From Aphrocallistes beatrix (taxonomy: Eukaryota > Porifera > Hexactinellida > Sceptrulophora > Aphrocallistidae): 64,000 bases of DNA. How positions within the stretch are numbered: position 1 is the first letter of the stretch; each line of letters starts with the position of its first letter. The position numbers and the translations under genes were made by a program. This document shows positions 24,209-35,194 of this stretch, piece after piece. The DNA lies in NCBI GenBank assembly GCA_963281255.1, contig OY725503.1, positions 2,232,001 through 2,296,000 on the forward strand, read 5' to 3'. The notes beneath the pieces are model-generated. The model worked only from the letters and a program-made list of their open reading frames with translations, did not search any database and was not told the origin of the DNA.

Positions 24209-24488
24209 AAAAGCACACTTCGCTTGCTTGCAGTACTTGGCTAAGCTCACATTGAATAATTTTTAGGGAGATAACATCTCTAAATACGTCTGTCTTAGTG
24301 ATATTATAATCGATATTATTGGAAAATCACCGAATTTGTCAATTTAAAAAATTTGATGTGTAATGATGACGTAATAACAGAGTGATGATAATTATATCAT
24401 ATTTGAGATATATTAATATACCTACAGTACTTCTTAAATTTTCAGCCTTCTATCACCTAAAATGGCTGAGTTATAGTCAAAAAAGATG
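24209..24488 (-). mobile_element. Helitron-like family A copy, reverse, truncated
   Basis: The tail-like ACACTTCGCTTGCTTGCAGT is followed by the family A body in reverse (GGGAGATAACATCTCTAAAT, then ATAATGATGACG) and stops in the mid body at about 24480, directly before another family A head. Confidence 0.6.
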
Positions 24489-24551
24489 GAATCCTTACTA
24501 TTAAAACTCGATTAATGTTTGTGTATATATATATATATATATACGTATATA

Positions 24552-25565
24552 CAAGCGCGCTTCGCTTGCTTGCGCTGCGCGGCTGGCAGACACTTTGTGT
24601 CCGCCAGAGGCTCCCTTCGGTCGCCTGGGGTCCCATTGGTTCATTATAAGGGAGATAGCATCTCTAAATATGTCTGTCCTACTGTTATAATCGAGATCAC
24701 TCGAAAATCACCAAATTTGTCAATTTTAAAATTTTTGATGCATAATGATGACGTCATAAACTGATGAGTCATCATTTTTTGATGATAGTTGCATCATATG
24801 TGAGATATGTTAGTATACATATTCTATTAAAATTTCAGCCTTCTATTTCCTATAATGACTGAGTTATACTCGAATTACTGTGTTGCTTAATTTTTAAAAA
24901 TGTGACAATGACGTCATAATTCCATGATGCGTCAACATTTTGCTCTGAGCTCAGAACTTACTGGAGCCATAGCCAAAAGACTCCCACATGCCAAAAATCA
25001 GCTTTCTGCACCTGGCAGTTTCTTCAATCAATTCGTTACAGATATATACAAGTATATATACAGTATCCGGACAAAAGTATTCGACCACCACATAAATTGC
25101 CATACAAATAGTATTTAAGTGGATCTATTCATAAAGGAATATGCACTCAAACTGTACGAATACCCCTATTTTAACTACACATTCTAATTACTCATAATTG
25201 ATAGCCTCAGCTTAATTACTAACTCCCAAGTTAATAAATATCAACATTTGCTACTTGATGCTACTTGTGCCAAGTCACAGCCATTATATATGATGGCGTT
25301 TAGTGACACAAAGTGACATAGATTGATAATTTTCTACATAAGAATAAGTGATTGAGTTGAAATTCTCAATTATGAGTAATTGGAATGTGTAGATCACGAA
25401 TTTGAAATAAAAAATATAGTATTCCTTACAGTTTGAGTACATATTCCTTTATGAATAGACCCACTTTAATACTATTTGTATGAAAATTTCTGTGGTGGTC
25501 GAATACTTTTGACCGGGTACTATAGTATATATAAATAAATATTAATCGAGTTTTAATAGTAAGGA
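24552..25565 (-). mobile_element. Helitron-like family A copy, reverse, nested in a sister copy
   Basis: In reverse orientation it runs from the tail (CAAGCGCGCTTCGCTTG at 24552) to the head (AGTTTTAATAGTAAGGA ending 25565). It is inserted between A (24551) and T (25566) inside the TA microsatellite of the forward copy. Its own TA tract holds a MITE (25063-25522). Confidence 0.75.
25063..25522. mobile_element. Tc1-type MITE (family C) nested in Helitron-like TA tract
   Basis: Ends CAGTATCCGGACAAAAGTAT and, inverted, TAGTACCCGGTCAAAAGTAT are flanked by TA on both sides. This is the third level in the nest 24492-26058. Confidence 0.85.
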
Positions 25566-26850
25566 TATATATATCTGTAACGAATTGATTGAAGAAACTG
25601 CAGGGCGCAGAAAGCTGATTTTTGGCATTGGGAGTACTTTGGCTATGGCTCCAGTAAGAGTTCAGAGCAAAATGTCGACTCATCATGGAATTATGACGTC
25701 ATTGTCACATGTTTAAAAGTTAAGCAACACAGTTATTCGGGCATAACTCAGCCATTATAGGAGATAGCAGGCTGAAATTTTAATAGAATCTGTAGACTAA
25801 CATACCTCACATATGATGTAACGATCATAAAAAAAAAGATGACTTATCACTTTGTTATGATGTTATCATTACTCATCAAAATTTTAAAATTTGATAAATT
25901 TGGTGATTTTTCGTGCGATATCGATTATGGCAGTAAGACAGACATATTTTGAGATGTCCCTTATAATTAACCAATGTGACTTCAGGCGACCGAAGGGAGC
26001 CTCTGGCGGACACAAAGTTTCCGCCAGCCGCGCAGCGCAAGCAAGCGAAGCGCGCTTGTTTCTAATAATGAAAAAGGAGAAAATGAAGTCATAATTCCAT
26101 GATGAGTCGACATTTTCGTCTGAGGTCAGAAATTAATGGAGCCACTGCCAAAATGCTCCCATATGGCAAGTATCAACTTTTTGTGCCTGGAGGTTTCATC
26201 AATCAATCGATAATACAGTAGATATTGGATATAGTGATAGTCCTGGGACAGGTCATTTTGGTCAAATTATCAATATATCTAATATCAACTTTATATATGT
26301 CCCTATTTACTACTATGCATGATGGTGATAAATTGAATTACCTCTTGTGCCACTGATTGATAATTTACTTATTGGGTTGAACAATTTGTTAGAAATCTTC
26401 AACTATTACCAATTCAAATGTGCAGATTTCGAATCTTAAATCAGACATTTAGTATCTCTTAGAGCAGTGGTTCCCAAATGGGGGGAAATCCCACACATGG
26501 GGGGAATTTGGCACTTTTCAGGGGGGAATGGCTGCGTTTGTAATTTCAGCTTTTCAGCATATTTATACATAGTTTATATTGATTATGTTTTCCATGTAAT
26601 TGTGTTTATTAATTGACTTATCCATACCTTTAAGTTAATTGAGTGTAATCGATTTTGTTGATTTTCTGGTATTGGCAATACACTATTATCACTCAGGTTT
26701 CTCTTATACACTTTCTCTTCTTAAATTGATTTGAGTTGTATATGTTTTGAAATAACAAATTTGTAAGGTTTCCATTATTCACTACTTTATATATTCATAT
26801 GTATCCTTACTATTAAAACTCGATTAATGTTTGTGTATGTGTATATATTA

Positions 26851-27527
26851 GGGTGCTCCAAAAAAATCCAATGTTTGAATCTTATGATGCACACTCTTCA
26901 AATAGTTTGCCTTCATCACCAAGTGTTCACCATAAAATTTTCATGCAATTTGGAGATGGTTTAGTGGTCGCGCAAGGTAGCCTCCCCCTCGTGCTAATTT
27001 ATAATGGGATATGTCCGGGTTGAGGCCAGAAGTTGTAAAAAGCGTACTTCTGACATTTAAATATACTAGTAGCTTGATTTTTGTGATATTTGAGGGTGGT
27101 TTTATATCAGCTAATAATACATTTTAATAACCTAAAATCTACCGGTTCCGAGATATTGGTGAAAACAGTTGGGACCAGCTTTCATACTTGAAATTATTAA
27201 TGGTCCCAACTGTTTTCACCAATATCTCGGAACCGGTAGATTTTAGGTTATTAAAATGTATTATTAGCTGATATAAAACCACCCTCAAATATCACAAAAA
27301 TCAAGCTACTAGTATATTTAAATGTCAGAAGTACGCTTTTTACAACTTCTGGCCTCAACCCGGACATATCCCATTATAAATTAGCACGAGGGGGAGGCTA
27401 CCTTGCGCGACCACTAAACCATCTCCAAATTGCATGAAAATTTTATGGTGAACATTTGGTGATGAAGGCAAACTATTTGAAGAGTGTGCATCATAAGATT
27501 CAAACATTGGAATTTTTTGGAGCACCC
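26851..27527. mobile_element. Near-perfect palindromic foldback, 326 bp arms
   Basis: Arms 26851-27176 and 27202-27527 have equal length and differ at only a few positions (for example AAGTGTTC against AAATGTTC). They are separated by a 25-base loop. The ends GGGTGCTCC and GGAGCACCC are flanked by TA. Apparent reading frames on either arm mirror each other and are not taken as genes. Confidence 0.9.
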
Positions 27528-27542
27528 TAGTGTATATATATA

Positions 27543-27915
27543 CACTGCCTGAACAAAAGTATTCGTACACTCCATAATTCTCCATACAAATAGTTATAAT
27601 ACTGATTTATTTAGCGAGTCAATGTATTTAATTGGTAAGAGATACGCTTAATTTGCTTCAAATTCGAATTCTCCACATTCAAATTACCCACTTTATAAGT
27701 TTTTAACTTAGTTACTCTTCGTCAAGATTAAATATTTTCAGCATTTGCTTTCCTATGCTACATGTCGCGAGTGATCACCATTGTATATGATGGCATTGGT
27801 GGTATGAGGTGGCGCAGTTTGAAAATTTTTAACCTTGTGGGAGTGTAAACAAGTTGAAAGATTAAAAAGTGACTAATTCGAATATGGAGAATTCGAATTT
27901 GAAGTTAAATTTAAA
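27543..27915. mobile_element. Tc1-type MITE (family C), right end missing
   Basis: The left end CACTGCCTGAACAAAAGTAT follows TA at 27541-27542 and the interior matches 30991-31466. The right terminus is absent where the family A body resumes. Confidence 0.7.
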
Positions 27916-28033
27916 ATGTCGACTCATCATGGAATTATGACGTCATTGTCACATTTTTAAAAGTTAAGCAACAGAGTTATTCGAGCATAACTCAGCCATT
28001 ATAGGAGATAGAAGGCTGGAATTTTAATAGGTT

Positions 28034-28814
28034 CAAGCACGCTTCGCTTGTTTGCGCTGTGCGGCTTGCGGACACTTTGTGTCCGCAGAGTCGCCCTGCG
28101 GGCGCCTGGAAGCACTCAATCAAACATATTTTGGAATTTTTTTCCTTTAAATAAATATTGAAACAAAGGTCGACGAATAATTTCTCATATGGATCCGGAA
28201 ATATAATATTCAAAATCTACAGTACTAAAAACCCCATGTCAACCGTTGGAAGCTAGACTCTATTCAATTTTGTAATTTATTTACTTTATGTATCTATTGT
28301 AAACAAAAGTAAACAAATTGATGATCAAATTTACTCGAAAATATGATATTCGAAATCTATACCCCTGAAAACCCCAAGTCAATCGTTTAAAGCAAGTTTC
28401 TAGCATTATTTTCAAAATTCATCAAATGGTGTGAAAATATGTATATAAAGGTGTGAAAATATGCAGATAATCTTTTTTATAGCCATACACTATAATACAT
28501 TTAAGATATCAAACATAAGTTGTGGCTTTGAAGTATTAATAACAAAGAAGATCTATTTATTGTAGTGTCATACTTGTACAATGATTTATATTGTGATAGT
28601 GTAGCCATTTATTATGTATAGAAAAGCTGAGAAAAATTGTTTTCCAATTTTTTTGCAGAGGTGTGAAAATTTCGCTTAGATCTTAGAACTTAATCGTAGT
28701 CATATCATTTGACACCTACATGCCAATTTTCATATCTCCACGACTTGCCAATTTTTCAATCAATTCGGACAAACATACGAACAAAAAAAAATCCTAGCGT
28801 TTTAATATATAAGA
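28034..28814 (-). mobile_element. Helitron-like family B copy, reverse (nest level 5)
   Basis: It runs in reverse from the tail CAAGCACGCTTCGCTTG to the head GTTTTAATATATAAGA, followed by T as expected. The base before CAAG is T rather than the usual A, the one exception among the tails checked. Confidence 0.7.
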
Positions 28815-29199
28815 TGTATATCAATATATCTCATATATCACCGAACCATTATCAAAAAATGATGACTCATCACTCTGTTATGACGTCATCATTACGCATC
28901 AATATTTTGAAATTGACAAATTTGGTGATTTTTCGTGCGATATCGATTATAGCATTATGACAGACATATTTAGAGATGTTATCTCCAATATAATTCATCA
29001 ATGGTGACCACAGGCGCCCAAAGGGCGCCTCCAGCGGACACAAAGTGTCCGCCAGCCTCGCAGCGCAAGCACGCGAAGCGCGGTTGTTCATATAAAGTTG
29101 AGATCCCGATCAGAAATTACACAAGTTATGCCTGCGAAAAAGCGAATCTATCAAAATGATTATCTTTTTTTTTTGGTTTTGTTAGTATCTGTATTGGAA

Positions 29200-29580
29200 C
29201 GGTTGAAAACTGTGTCATATGTCAGAAAGTGTTGGGTACTGATACTATGAGGCCGAACAAACTGAAAGCACATTTCGAGAATATTCATCCAACTTATCAG
29301 GGTAAATATATTAGTTTCTTCCATGGGCTGGAACGATCTCTCAAGGCAGCAGAATTAGAAAGCACAGGTCTATTTCAGCAACAAAATGCCAACATAATAT
29401 CCTTTTCTTGCTCATGAGGCAGTTAAACTCTTAATGGCGTTTCCCCCATCTTGGGAATGTGAAGCTGCGTTTAGCCAAATAAGCATCATCAAAACAAAAC
29501 ATAGAAATCGGTTGGATGTAGAACCAGATACCAGGGTTGCACTTATTTCTACTTCCCCTCGTATTTGACATATTATTGCA
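29200..29580 (+). pseudogene. Internally deleted BED/ZBED-like hAT transposase
   Basis: The N-terminal piece gives CVICQKVLGTDTMRPNKL followed by HFENIHP, a BED-type C2H2 zinc finger (C-x2-C, H-x4-H), then a K-x-x-S-F-F-like continuation. Directly after, near 29418, a C-terminal piece reads FPPSWECEAAFSQISIIKTK and then HRNRLDVEPD, the hAT dimerisation end. The RNase H-like catalytic core between them is missing, so the element is non-autonomous by internal deletion. It lies inside the hAT element 26465-29770. Confidence 0.75.
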
Positions 29581-30099
29581 ACCAAACATAAACAAATTCA
29601 TAACAAGACAATAAGGAAATGCTAATGTAATAGTTCACATATGTTCTACCACTTTTACATGATTAAAGTATCTTTGTATCTATATTTCAAATTACAAATT
29701 TTGGAGAGGGGGAATGCATAAAATGGTATTATAAAAGAGGGAATTATGGGAAAAAGTGTGAGAATCACTGTCTTAGAATTTGATTGCCTATTTTCTTCAT
29801 GAAAAGACCCAATTTAGTAATATGTATCGGAAATAATGTAGTGTAGTACAAATACTTGTACTTTTGTCCGGTTAGTGTATATACACACAAATAAATAAAC
29901 ATTATTAGAGTTTTTATAGTGAGGATTTGATCAGTAATGAAATACAACCTTAGGGAACCCAAAATCACGCTCGAAGGCAGTATCCTAAATTGATGCGCTT
30001 AAATCGGATGTAATGCCGCAATAATTTTCTACCACAGCACCCATTATAACAAATCGAAAGCTGACCCCATACGGTATTAAATATACAATTCGAAAATGT

Positions 30100-30540
30100 T
30101 CTATTTCTACTACCTTTTGGTTACTGAAAACGGATCAGTATTTATGAATCCAAAGTTACTATTATATTAGTTGCAATTGGATTATATTTAAATTTGGGAT
30201 AGTTAGTTCTGTCAATTCTTTGACCCGAATCAACATATCTTCTCGAAGTGAATCGATATGTGAAAAGTAAATTTTAATAATTTCATCTGTAATGCTGATA
30301 ATATTTTCCATATCCAGTTCATGCAGGCATAGTAAATACCCAATTTCACAATAAGCAATATTCTGTTTGAACAAGTTCAATTTATAATGAATTTTATAGA
30401 ACAGTGCTCTTCGCTGAATGTGGGTATTATTATTAACTTGTAGCTGTTTATTCATTATCTTTAATTTCTCGAATATGTCAGCAAATAAGCAACATTTAAG
30501 CAATATTTCCAGTTTAACCTTTTCTTCCTAAGTTGATTCA
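30100..30540 (-). pseudogene. BED/ZBED-like hAT transposase fragment
   Basis: The minus-strand reading LFADIFEKLKIMNKQLQ, then NNNTHIQ, then YKLNLFKQNI matches the pattern of the helical insertion region of ZBED5-like proteins (L-A-D-I-F-x-x-L-N-x-L-N-x-x-L-Q-G-x-N, then K-L-x-L-W-x). It runs about 113 residues without a stop, with weaker continuation upstream. No element ends were found, so this is a fragment. Confidence 0.65.
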
Positions 30541-30990
30541 TGTTCTCCAAAGAAGCCACAATGGAAACAAAAGGCTTATGCTTGTGATTTTCGTTATTAT
30601 TGTCTCAAATATGCTGAATAATGCGATCATTCAGTTCTTCCTTTTTTATTTTGTTAGTTGCAGTAATCACGATTTGTTTAATTCCTTGCTAAGATGTTAT
30701 ATCTAACTGTAGATTCAAAACCGAGACTAAATAGCTTGGATTGTTTCTAATTGAATAAAATGTTTTTCTTGTGGTCAACGTGTTGTTTTCTTGTGGATAT
30801 CTGGGATTCGCTGCTCTTTTACGTTCTCTACAGATGGTTTGTGTTAAACTTTCGAATCTGAGAAGTTTGAGTTAGATTCATGATTATGTTCATTGAACCA
30901 TGCATGAAACAGCTACGTTCCCAAATGTATGAATCTTTCTGCTCGATACACTGCCAGTGCACTTTTTTATTTACTACAAAGCAGCTTTTA

Positions 30991-31466
30991 CACAGCATGT
31001 GCAAAAGTATTCGTACACCCTAATTTTTCCATACAAATAGTTATAATACTGAGTTATTTAGCGAGTCAGGGGCATTTATTTTGTAAGAGTTATGCTTAAT
31101 TTAACTTCAAATTCGAATTCTCCATATTCGAATTGCTCATTTTATAATCTTTCCACTGGATTAATCTTCCTCAAGGTTAAATATGTTCATTGCTGTGCCA
31201 CCCCATACCACTAATGCCATCATATACAATGGTGATAACTCGTGATATGTGCCATAGGGTAGCAAATGCCGAAAATACTAAACCTTGAAGGAGAGTAATA
31301 AGTTAACAGCTAATAAAGTGAGTAATTTGAATGTGAAGGAAACGAATTTTAAGCCAGATTTAGTATATCTGTTACTGAATAGATGTAAAGACTTCACATA
31401 TTGATTAGTATTTTAACAATTTGGGTGGAAAATATTGGGGTGTACGGATACTTTTGTCCAGGGAGT
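30991..31466. mobile_element. Tc1-type MITE (family C), complete
   Basis: Ends CACAGCATGTGCAAAAGTAT and, inverted, CACTCCCTGGACAAAAGTAT are flanked by TA at 30989-30990 and 31467-31468. Confidence 0.85.
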
Positions 31467-31649
31467 GTATATCCAGACTGAGTTGAGCATTGTATACATC
31501 TAAGGTCTCGTTGATCAATACTATGATGGAAACTGTGATGAATTATGATCGGTCCAAATTGTTAGAATGCCGTCTTTCACATAAAAGGCGGATAAAACAG
31601 GATCATCTTCTGATCACTAATTGTATTGTTACGAATTGTCTGTATCCCT

Positions 31650-32408
31650 TGTGGCTTTTAAGTTCTGCCCCAATCTTCATTAGGTATAAAATTTCTTATA
31701 CTCAAACAATCTTAGTTATAATGGTCTTTAGAGATTCTAATTCAAATATTCTCAATGATTTCAAAAGATTTTTCTAGTCTAAGACCTAGAACTGTGTTTT
31801 GTAGAGAAAATATGTGTCCTGGCCCGCAACGAAATTCGAGAATCAGAGTCACTGCTTCTGTAAAAAATGTATCTATAATCGATGTTCCATGACGATTTAG
31901 CACCAGATACCTATCATTCACCATGAAAATATTTCACAAATCCATTGAATTCATTATCAGAAACGAGATAAATTTATTATTTCAAGAGTTCAAATTAGGT
32001 ACATTTTGTAAAATCACCATACTAATTGCACTTTTTTCACATAAAAGAATATGATCCAAATGGTTCTCAATATATACTACTGATCTAAACGTCCTATATT
32101 TCTACAAATTTAGAGTGTTCGAGGAAAATGTGAGAGCTAATTTGTCCTAGAATTTGAAGACTCTAGAAAGATAATTTGAAAAGCAGTGGGCCCAGATTCT
32201 CGAATTTTTCTGCGCGCAAGGACACATATTTTCTCCACAAAACTCTCCATACAAAACACAGCTCTAGGCCTTAGACTCGAAAAATCTTTTAAAATCATTG
32301 AGAATATTTGAATTACAACTCTAAAGACCATAATAACTAAGATTGTTTGAGTACAAGAAATTTTATGCCTAATCAAGCTTGGGAAAGAACTTAAAAGCCA
32401 CCCTATAT
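31650..32408. mobile_element. Foldback element, about 200 bp arms
   Basis: The left arm has GGCTTTTAAGTTCTGCCCC and GACCTAGAACTGTGTTTTG. The right arm carries the same blocks inverted (CAAAACACAGCTCTAGGCC, then AAAGAACTTAAAAGCC). The exact termini and duplication are unclear. Both strands show short reading frames that are mirror images. Confidence 0.7.
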
Positions 32409-33403
32409 ATTGCATAATTATTTTCAAACTACTTATTTTGTAATAATGTCGGATAGTCTTATACCAGTTCATTTGGTGACCACATTGATCGAATTCGATT
32501 TCATCACTTTTAATCAGTAAATCAAGATGATAGAGAAGCCTTATTCATTTCTTCAATTTCTTTTTTATTAATCATTGCTAGAAATCAACACAATATAAAT
32601 TATTTCGTTTTGTTACTTCAGTTTCTATTTGGTATGTTTAAAAATTTTGTAAAATTCAGACTGCATTATTTCACTCAAGTGAAATGATAATATTGTCGCA
32701 TTTTTGTTAAATTTCTTTTCAATATGTTCCTTTGAAAAGTATGTTACGTTATCCGATTTGTCTAAAATTCCACAATCCATTTTGCTCTATCAGCTTCAGG
32801 AATTACACTTTTTTCAGAAGACCCTAGTAGAGAAACAAACACTGTAATTGACTTAACGAAAGATTTTTGAATTAAATGGTAACCAGAATAAGGAGGGAAT
32901 GCAATTTAATCATCCTTGTACATATTTATGATACATTAGTTAAAGAAGTTAACACATTTTGTCGCGTACGAAAAGTACGGTGTTGTTAGAAATGCATACA
33001 GATATTAGCCGACTACCTATATAGTTTATTTTGTACTTGAACGTTTGTGACGCAGACTAATCACTCATCAAAATTTAGCTTCTAACCAATCAATCGAAGT
33101 TTCTGATCTCAAATTAAAAGTGGAAGTAGTTCAGAGTAGATTCATACTAGTCTAGGTAAATAAGGGTAACATAATGGTTATTAACTCAGGTTTACCAAAT
33201 TGATTAAGACAGTCACATCCGCGCCAAATTGTAGAATTGTAAAAATATCAACTAATCTTAATAGAGAAGGGGAGCACTTTATGTGCTTTTAAATAGAAAG
33301 AGATGGGAATTCATTATAGACTTCTATTTATTTTGTTACTTTGAGTGCGACGTAGCTTACTGCCTATAAAAATTACTATATTGTTTTTTCTAAATGAAAT
33401 CCA
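32409..33403. other. No gene recognised (intron 2)
   Basis: AT-rich intron sequence without a recognisable protein or recurrent repeat. Confidence 0.4.
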
Positions 33404-33490
33404 TCTAATTTATTAAAACGCTAGGATTTTTATTTTCTGTTTGTTCAAATTAATTGATAAATTAGCAAATCGTAGAGATCTCAAAATCTA
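33404..33490 (+). mobile_element. Helitron-like family B head, truncated
   Basis: TCTAATTTATTAAAACGCTAG after A, with the first roughly 85 bp of family B. The rest is replaced by sequence related to 61010-62150. Confidence 0.65.
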
Positions 33491-34410
33491 TCTCAAAGCA
33501 ATTATTACTTTTTTTATTTTACAGGCGGTCAATTTTGAAATTTTAAAGTCCCGAGATATAGAGATTTCAAGTTTAAATGTTAAGTACAATGTAAAATGAG
33601 TTATTAAAGATGAATAAAAACATTCACATGCATTTATTCGCATTTATACTGATGATTTAGGTATATTCCAACTAACTTTGGAAAAAGATAGCAAAAGTAC
33701 TGAAAATCTACAAATTTCCTTGAGCCCCTAACCCCGAATATTTTGAGATAATTGTGAATATTAATTCATATTTCTTGCACTACGAAGTATAAACCATCAG
33801 TTTAGAATGAATAAAGAGCTTAAAAAGTTTATTAAAAAGTATATTAGGAAATTAGAACGAAAATCTATGAATTTTAGTTTCCTAGTTAGGATTTTCGAAA
33901 AATGCTACGTCATCACATGACAAAAATCTAAAAATTTTCTATAGGATGTAGTGCAATTATTATCAATGAATCATATACGTACTAATACACCAATATAAAA
34001 GTATATTAGGAGGTGAGAACTAATAATTTGGGCTTATATTTACAGTGAGGGGATATCTCTTTATGGACCCTACAATAAATTCAATGATAAGTCAAGAAAT
34101 ATTATTTTTTGACTAAGGGATGGATGTGTGAGGAACCTATATATTTTCGCATTTATCTTTTCATTTGAGATTATAATAGATTTTATATCTTCAATAGTTT
34201 ATAAGATTTGACATCGGCCTCTTTCGGGACTTTCGGGACCATCTCGAACAAATGGTCGGATCCGAACTAATATTTAAAAATAATGATCAGAATTCTATTT
34301 CTGATACAATTATCGCTAAATATCTAATATCAATCTGTCCATTTCCCGAGCATTATAGAAATGAACTCCCTTATAAAAATATTTTGATTGAATTTTATTG
34401 GCCTTTCTTC
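33491..34410. repeat. Repeat homologous (inverted) to 61010-62150
   Basis: Blocks such as AAAGTCCCGAGATATAGAGA, CACATGACAAAAATCTA and CATTTCCCGAGCATTATAG recur in the opposite orientation inside the TTAA-flanked element at 60733-62661. It is an end-truncated copy of that element's interior. Confidence 0.7.
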
Positions 34411-34425
34411 TATATATTTGTGTTA

Positions 34426-34453
34426 TCCTTACTATTAAAACTCGATTATTGTT

Positions 34454-34484
<31 letters not shown>

Positions 34485-34978
34485 CTGTAACGAATTGATT
34501 GAAGAAACTGCCGGGCGAAGAAAGCTGATTTTTGGCATGTGGGAGTATTTTGGCTATGGCTCCAGTAAGTTCTGAGCTCAGAGCAAAATGTCGACTCATC
34601 ATGGAATTATGACGTCATTGTCACATTTTTAAAAGTTAAGCAACACAGTTATTCGGGCATAGCTCAGCCATTATAGGAGATAGAAGGCTGAAATTTTAAT
34701 AGAATCTGTATACTAACACGTCTCACATATGATGCAACTATCATCAGAAAATGATGACTCATCACTTTTCTATGACGCGATCATTACTCATCAAAATTTA
34801 AAAAATTGACAAATTTGGTGTTTTTTCGAGTGATATCGATTTAAAACTAAGATGGACATATTTAGAGATGATATCTCCTGAATAATTAACCAATGTCACC
34901 TCCAGGCGACCGAAGGGAGCCTCCGGCGGACACAAAGTGTCCGCCAGCCGCGCAGCGCAAGCAAGTGAAGCGCGCTTG
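34426..34978 (+). mobile_element. Helitron-like family A copy, full length and well preserved
   Basis: It starts TCCTTACTATTAAAACTCG after A (34425), has a (TA)n tract, and ends AGTGAAGCGCGCTTG before T (34979). It is a good reference for the family length of about 550 bp without later insertions. Confidence 0.8.
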
Positions 34979-35194
34979 TACGTATAATCTCCGATGGGAC
35001 TGATGCGCATACTGTTAATCTTCTTAGGTTTAAAGCTTAAAACAAAATGTCCGTAGAGTAGGTAAAAGTACAACAAATGTTCCTCCATAGCCTAGTTCAC
35101 TCAACTCTCTTGAAATCCCATATATTTACGAAATAACAAACAACGGTTAACATTTTCTTCTTTACGATTCCGGTTACTCGAAATCAAAGAATAT

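Larger units (their letters stand above)
24492..26058 (+). mobile_element. Helitron-like family A copy split by a reverse copy of the same family
   Basis: The head TCCTTACTATTAAAACTCG (after A, 24491) and part of the TA tract lie at 24492-24551. The rest of the tract, the body and the tail lie at 25566-26058, ending GCGCTTG before T. Between them sits a complete reverse copy with its own nested MITE. Joined, the two parts make a normal full-length family A element. Confidence 0.75.
26804..29086 (+). mobile_element. Helitron-like family A copy (nest level 4)
   Basis: It starts TCCTTACTATTAAAACTCG after A (26803) and ends GCGCGGTTG before T. It is interrupted by a foldback (26851-27527), a MITE piece (27543-27915) and a reverse family B copy (28034-28814). 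The body between these inserts is colinear with other family A copies. Confidence 0.7.
26465..29770 (+). mobile_element. BED/ZBED-like hAT element with 8 bp duplication (nest level 3)
   Basis: The left end CAGTGGTTCCCAAATGGGG and right end GTGAGAATCACTG are flanked by TCTTAGAG (26457-26464) and TCTTAGAA (29771-29778), a 7/8 match. Internally deleted transposase remains lie at 29200-29580. The G-rich and C-rich subterminal sequences are typical of this hAT group. Confidence 0.8.
26222..29877. mobile_element. Tc1-type MITE (family C) split by a hAT element (nest level 2)
   Basis: The interior on the left (GTTAGAAATCTTCAACTATT, 26389 on) and the right end (CTTTTGTCCGGTTAGTG before TA, 29877) match the copy at 19691-20095. 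The left terminus has been lost or scrambled near 26222. The hAT insertion divides it at 26464/29771. Confidence 0.6.
26078..29925 (-). mobile_element. Outer Helitron-like family A copy, reverse, interrupted (nest level 1)
   Basis: 26078-26215 is the reverse complement of the family A 5' body (TAATTCCATGATGAGTCGAC, then CAATCAATCGATAATACAG). The matching head TTTTTATAGTGAGGA appears only at 29901-29925. Everything between was inserted into its TA tract. Its 3' part is lost at 26078. Confidence 0.6.

Noticed and set aside
27355..27585. Minus-strand reading frame of 76 codons in the palindrome
   Set aside because: The same sequence appears mirrored in the opposite arm, and it runs into MITE ends; explained by the foldback.
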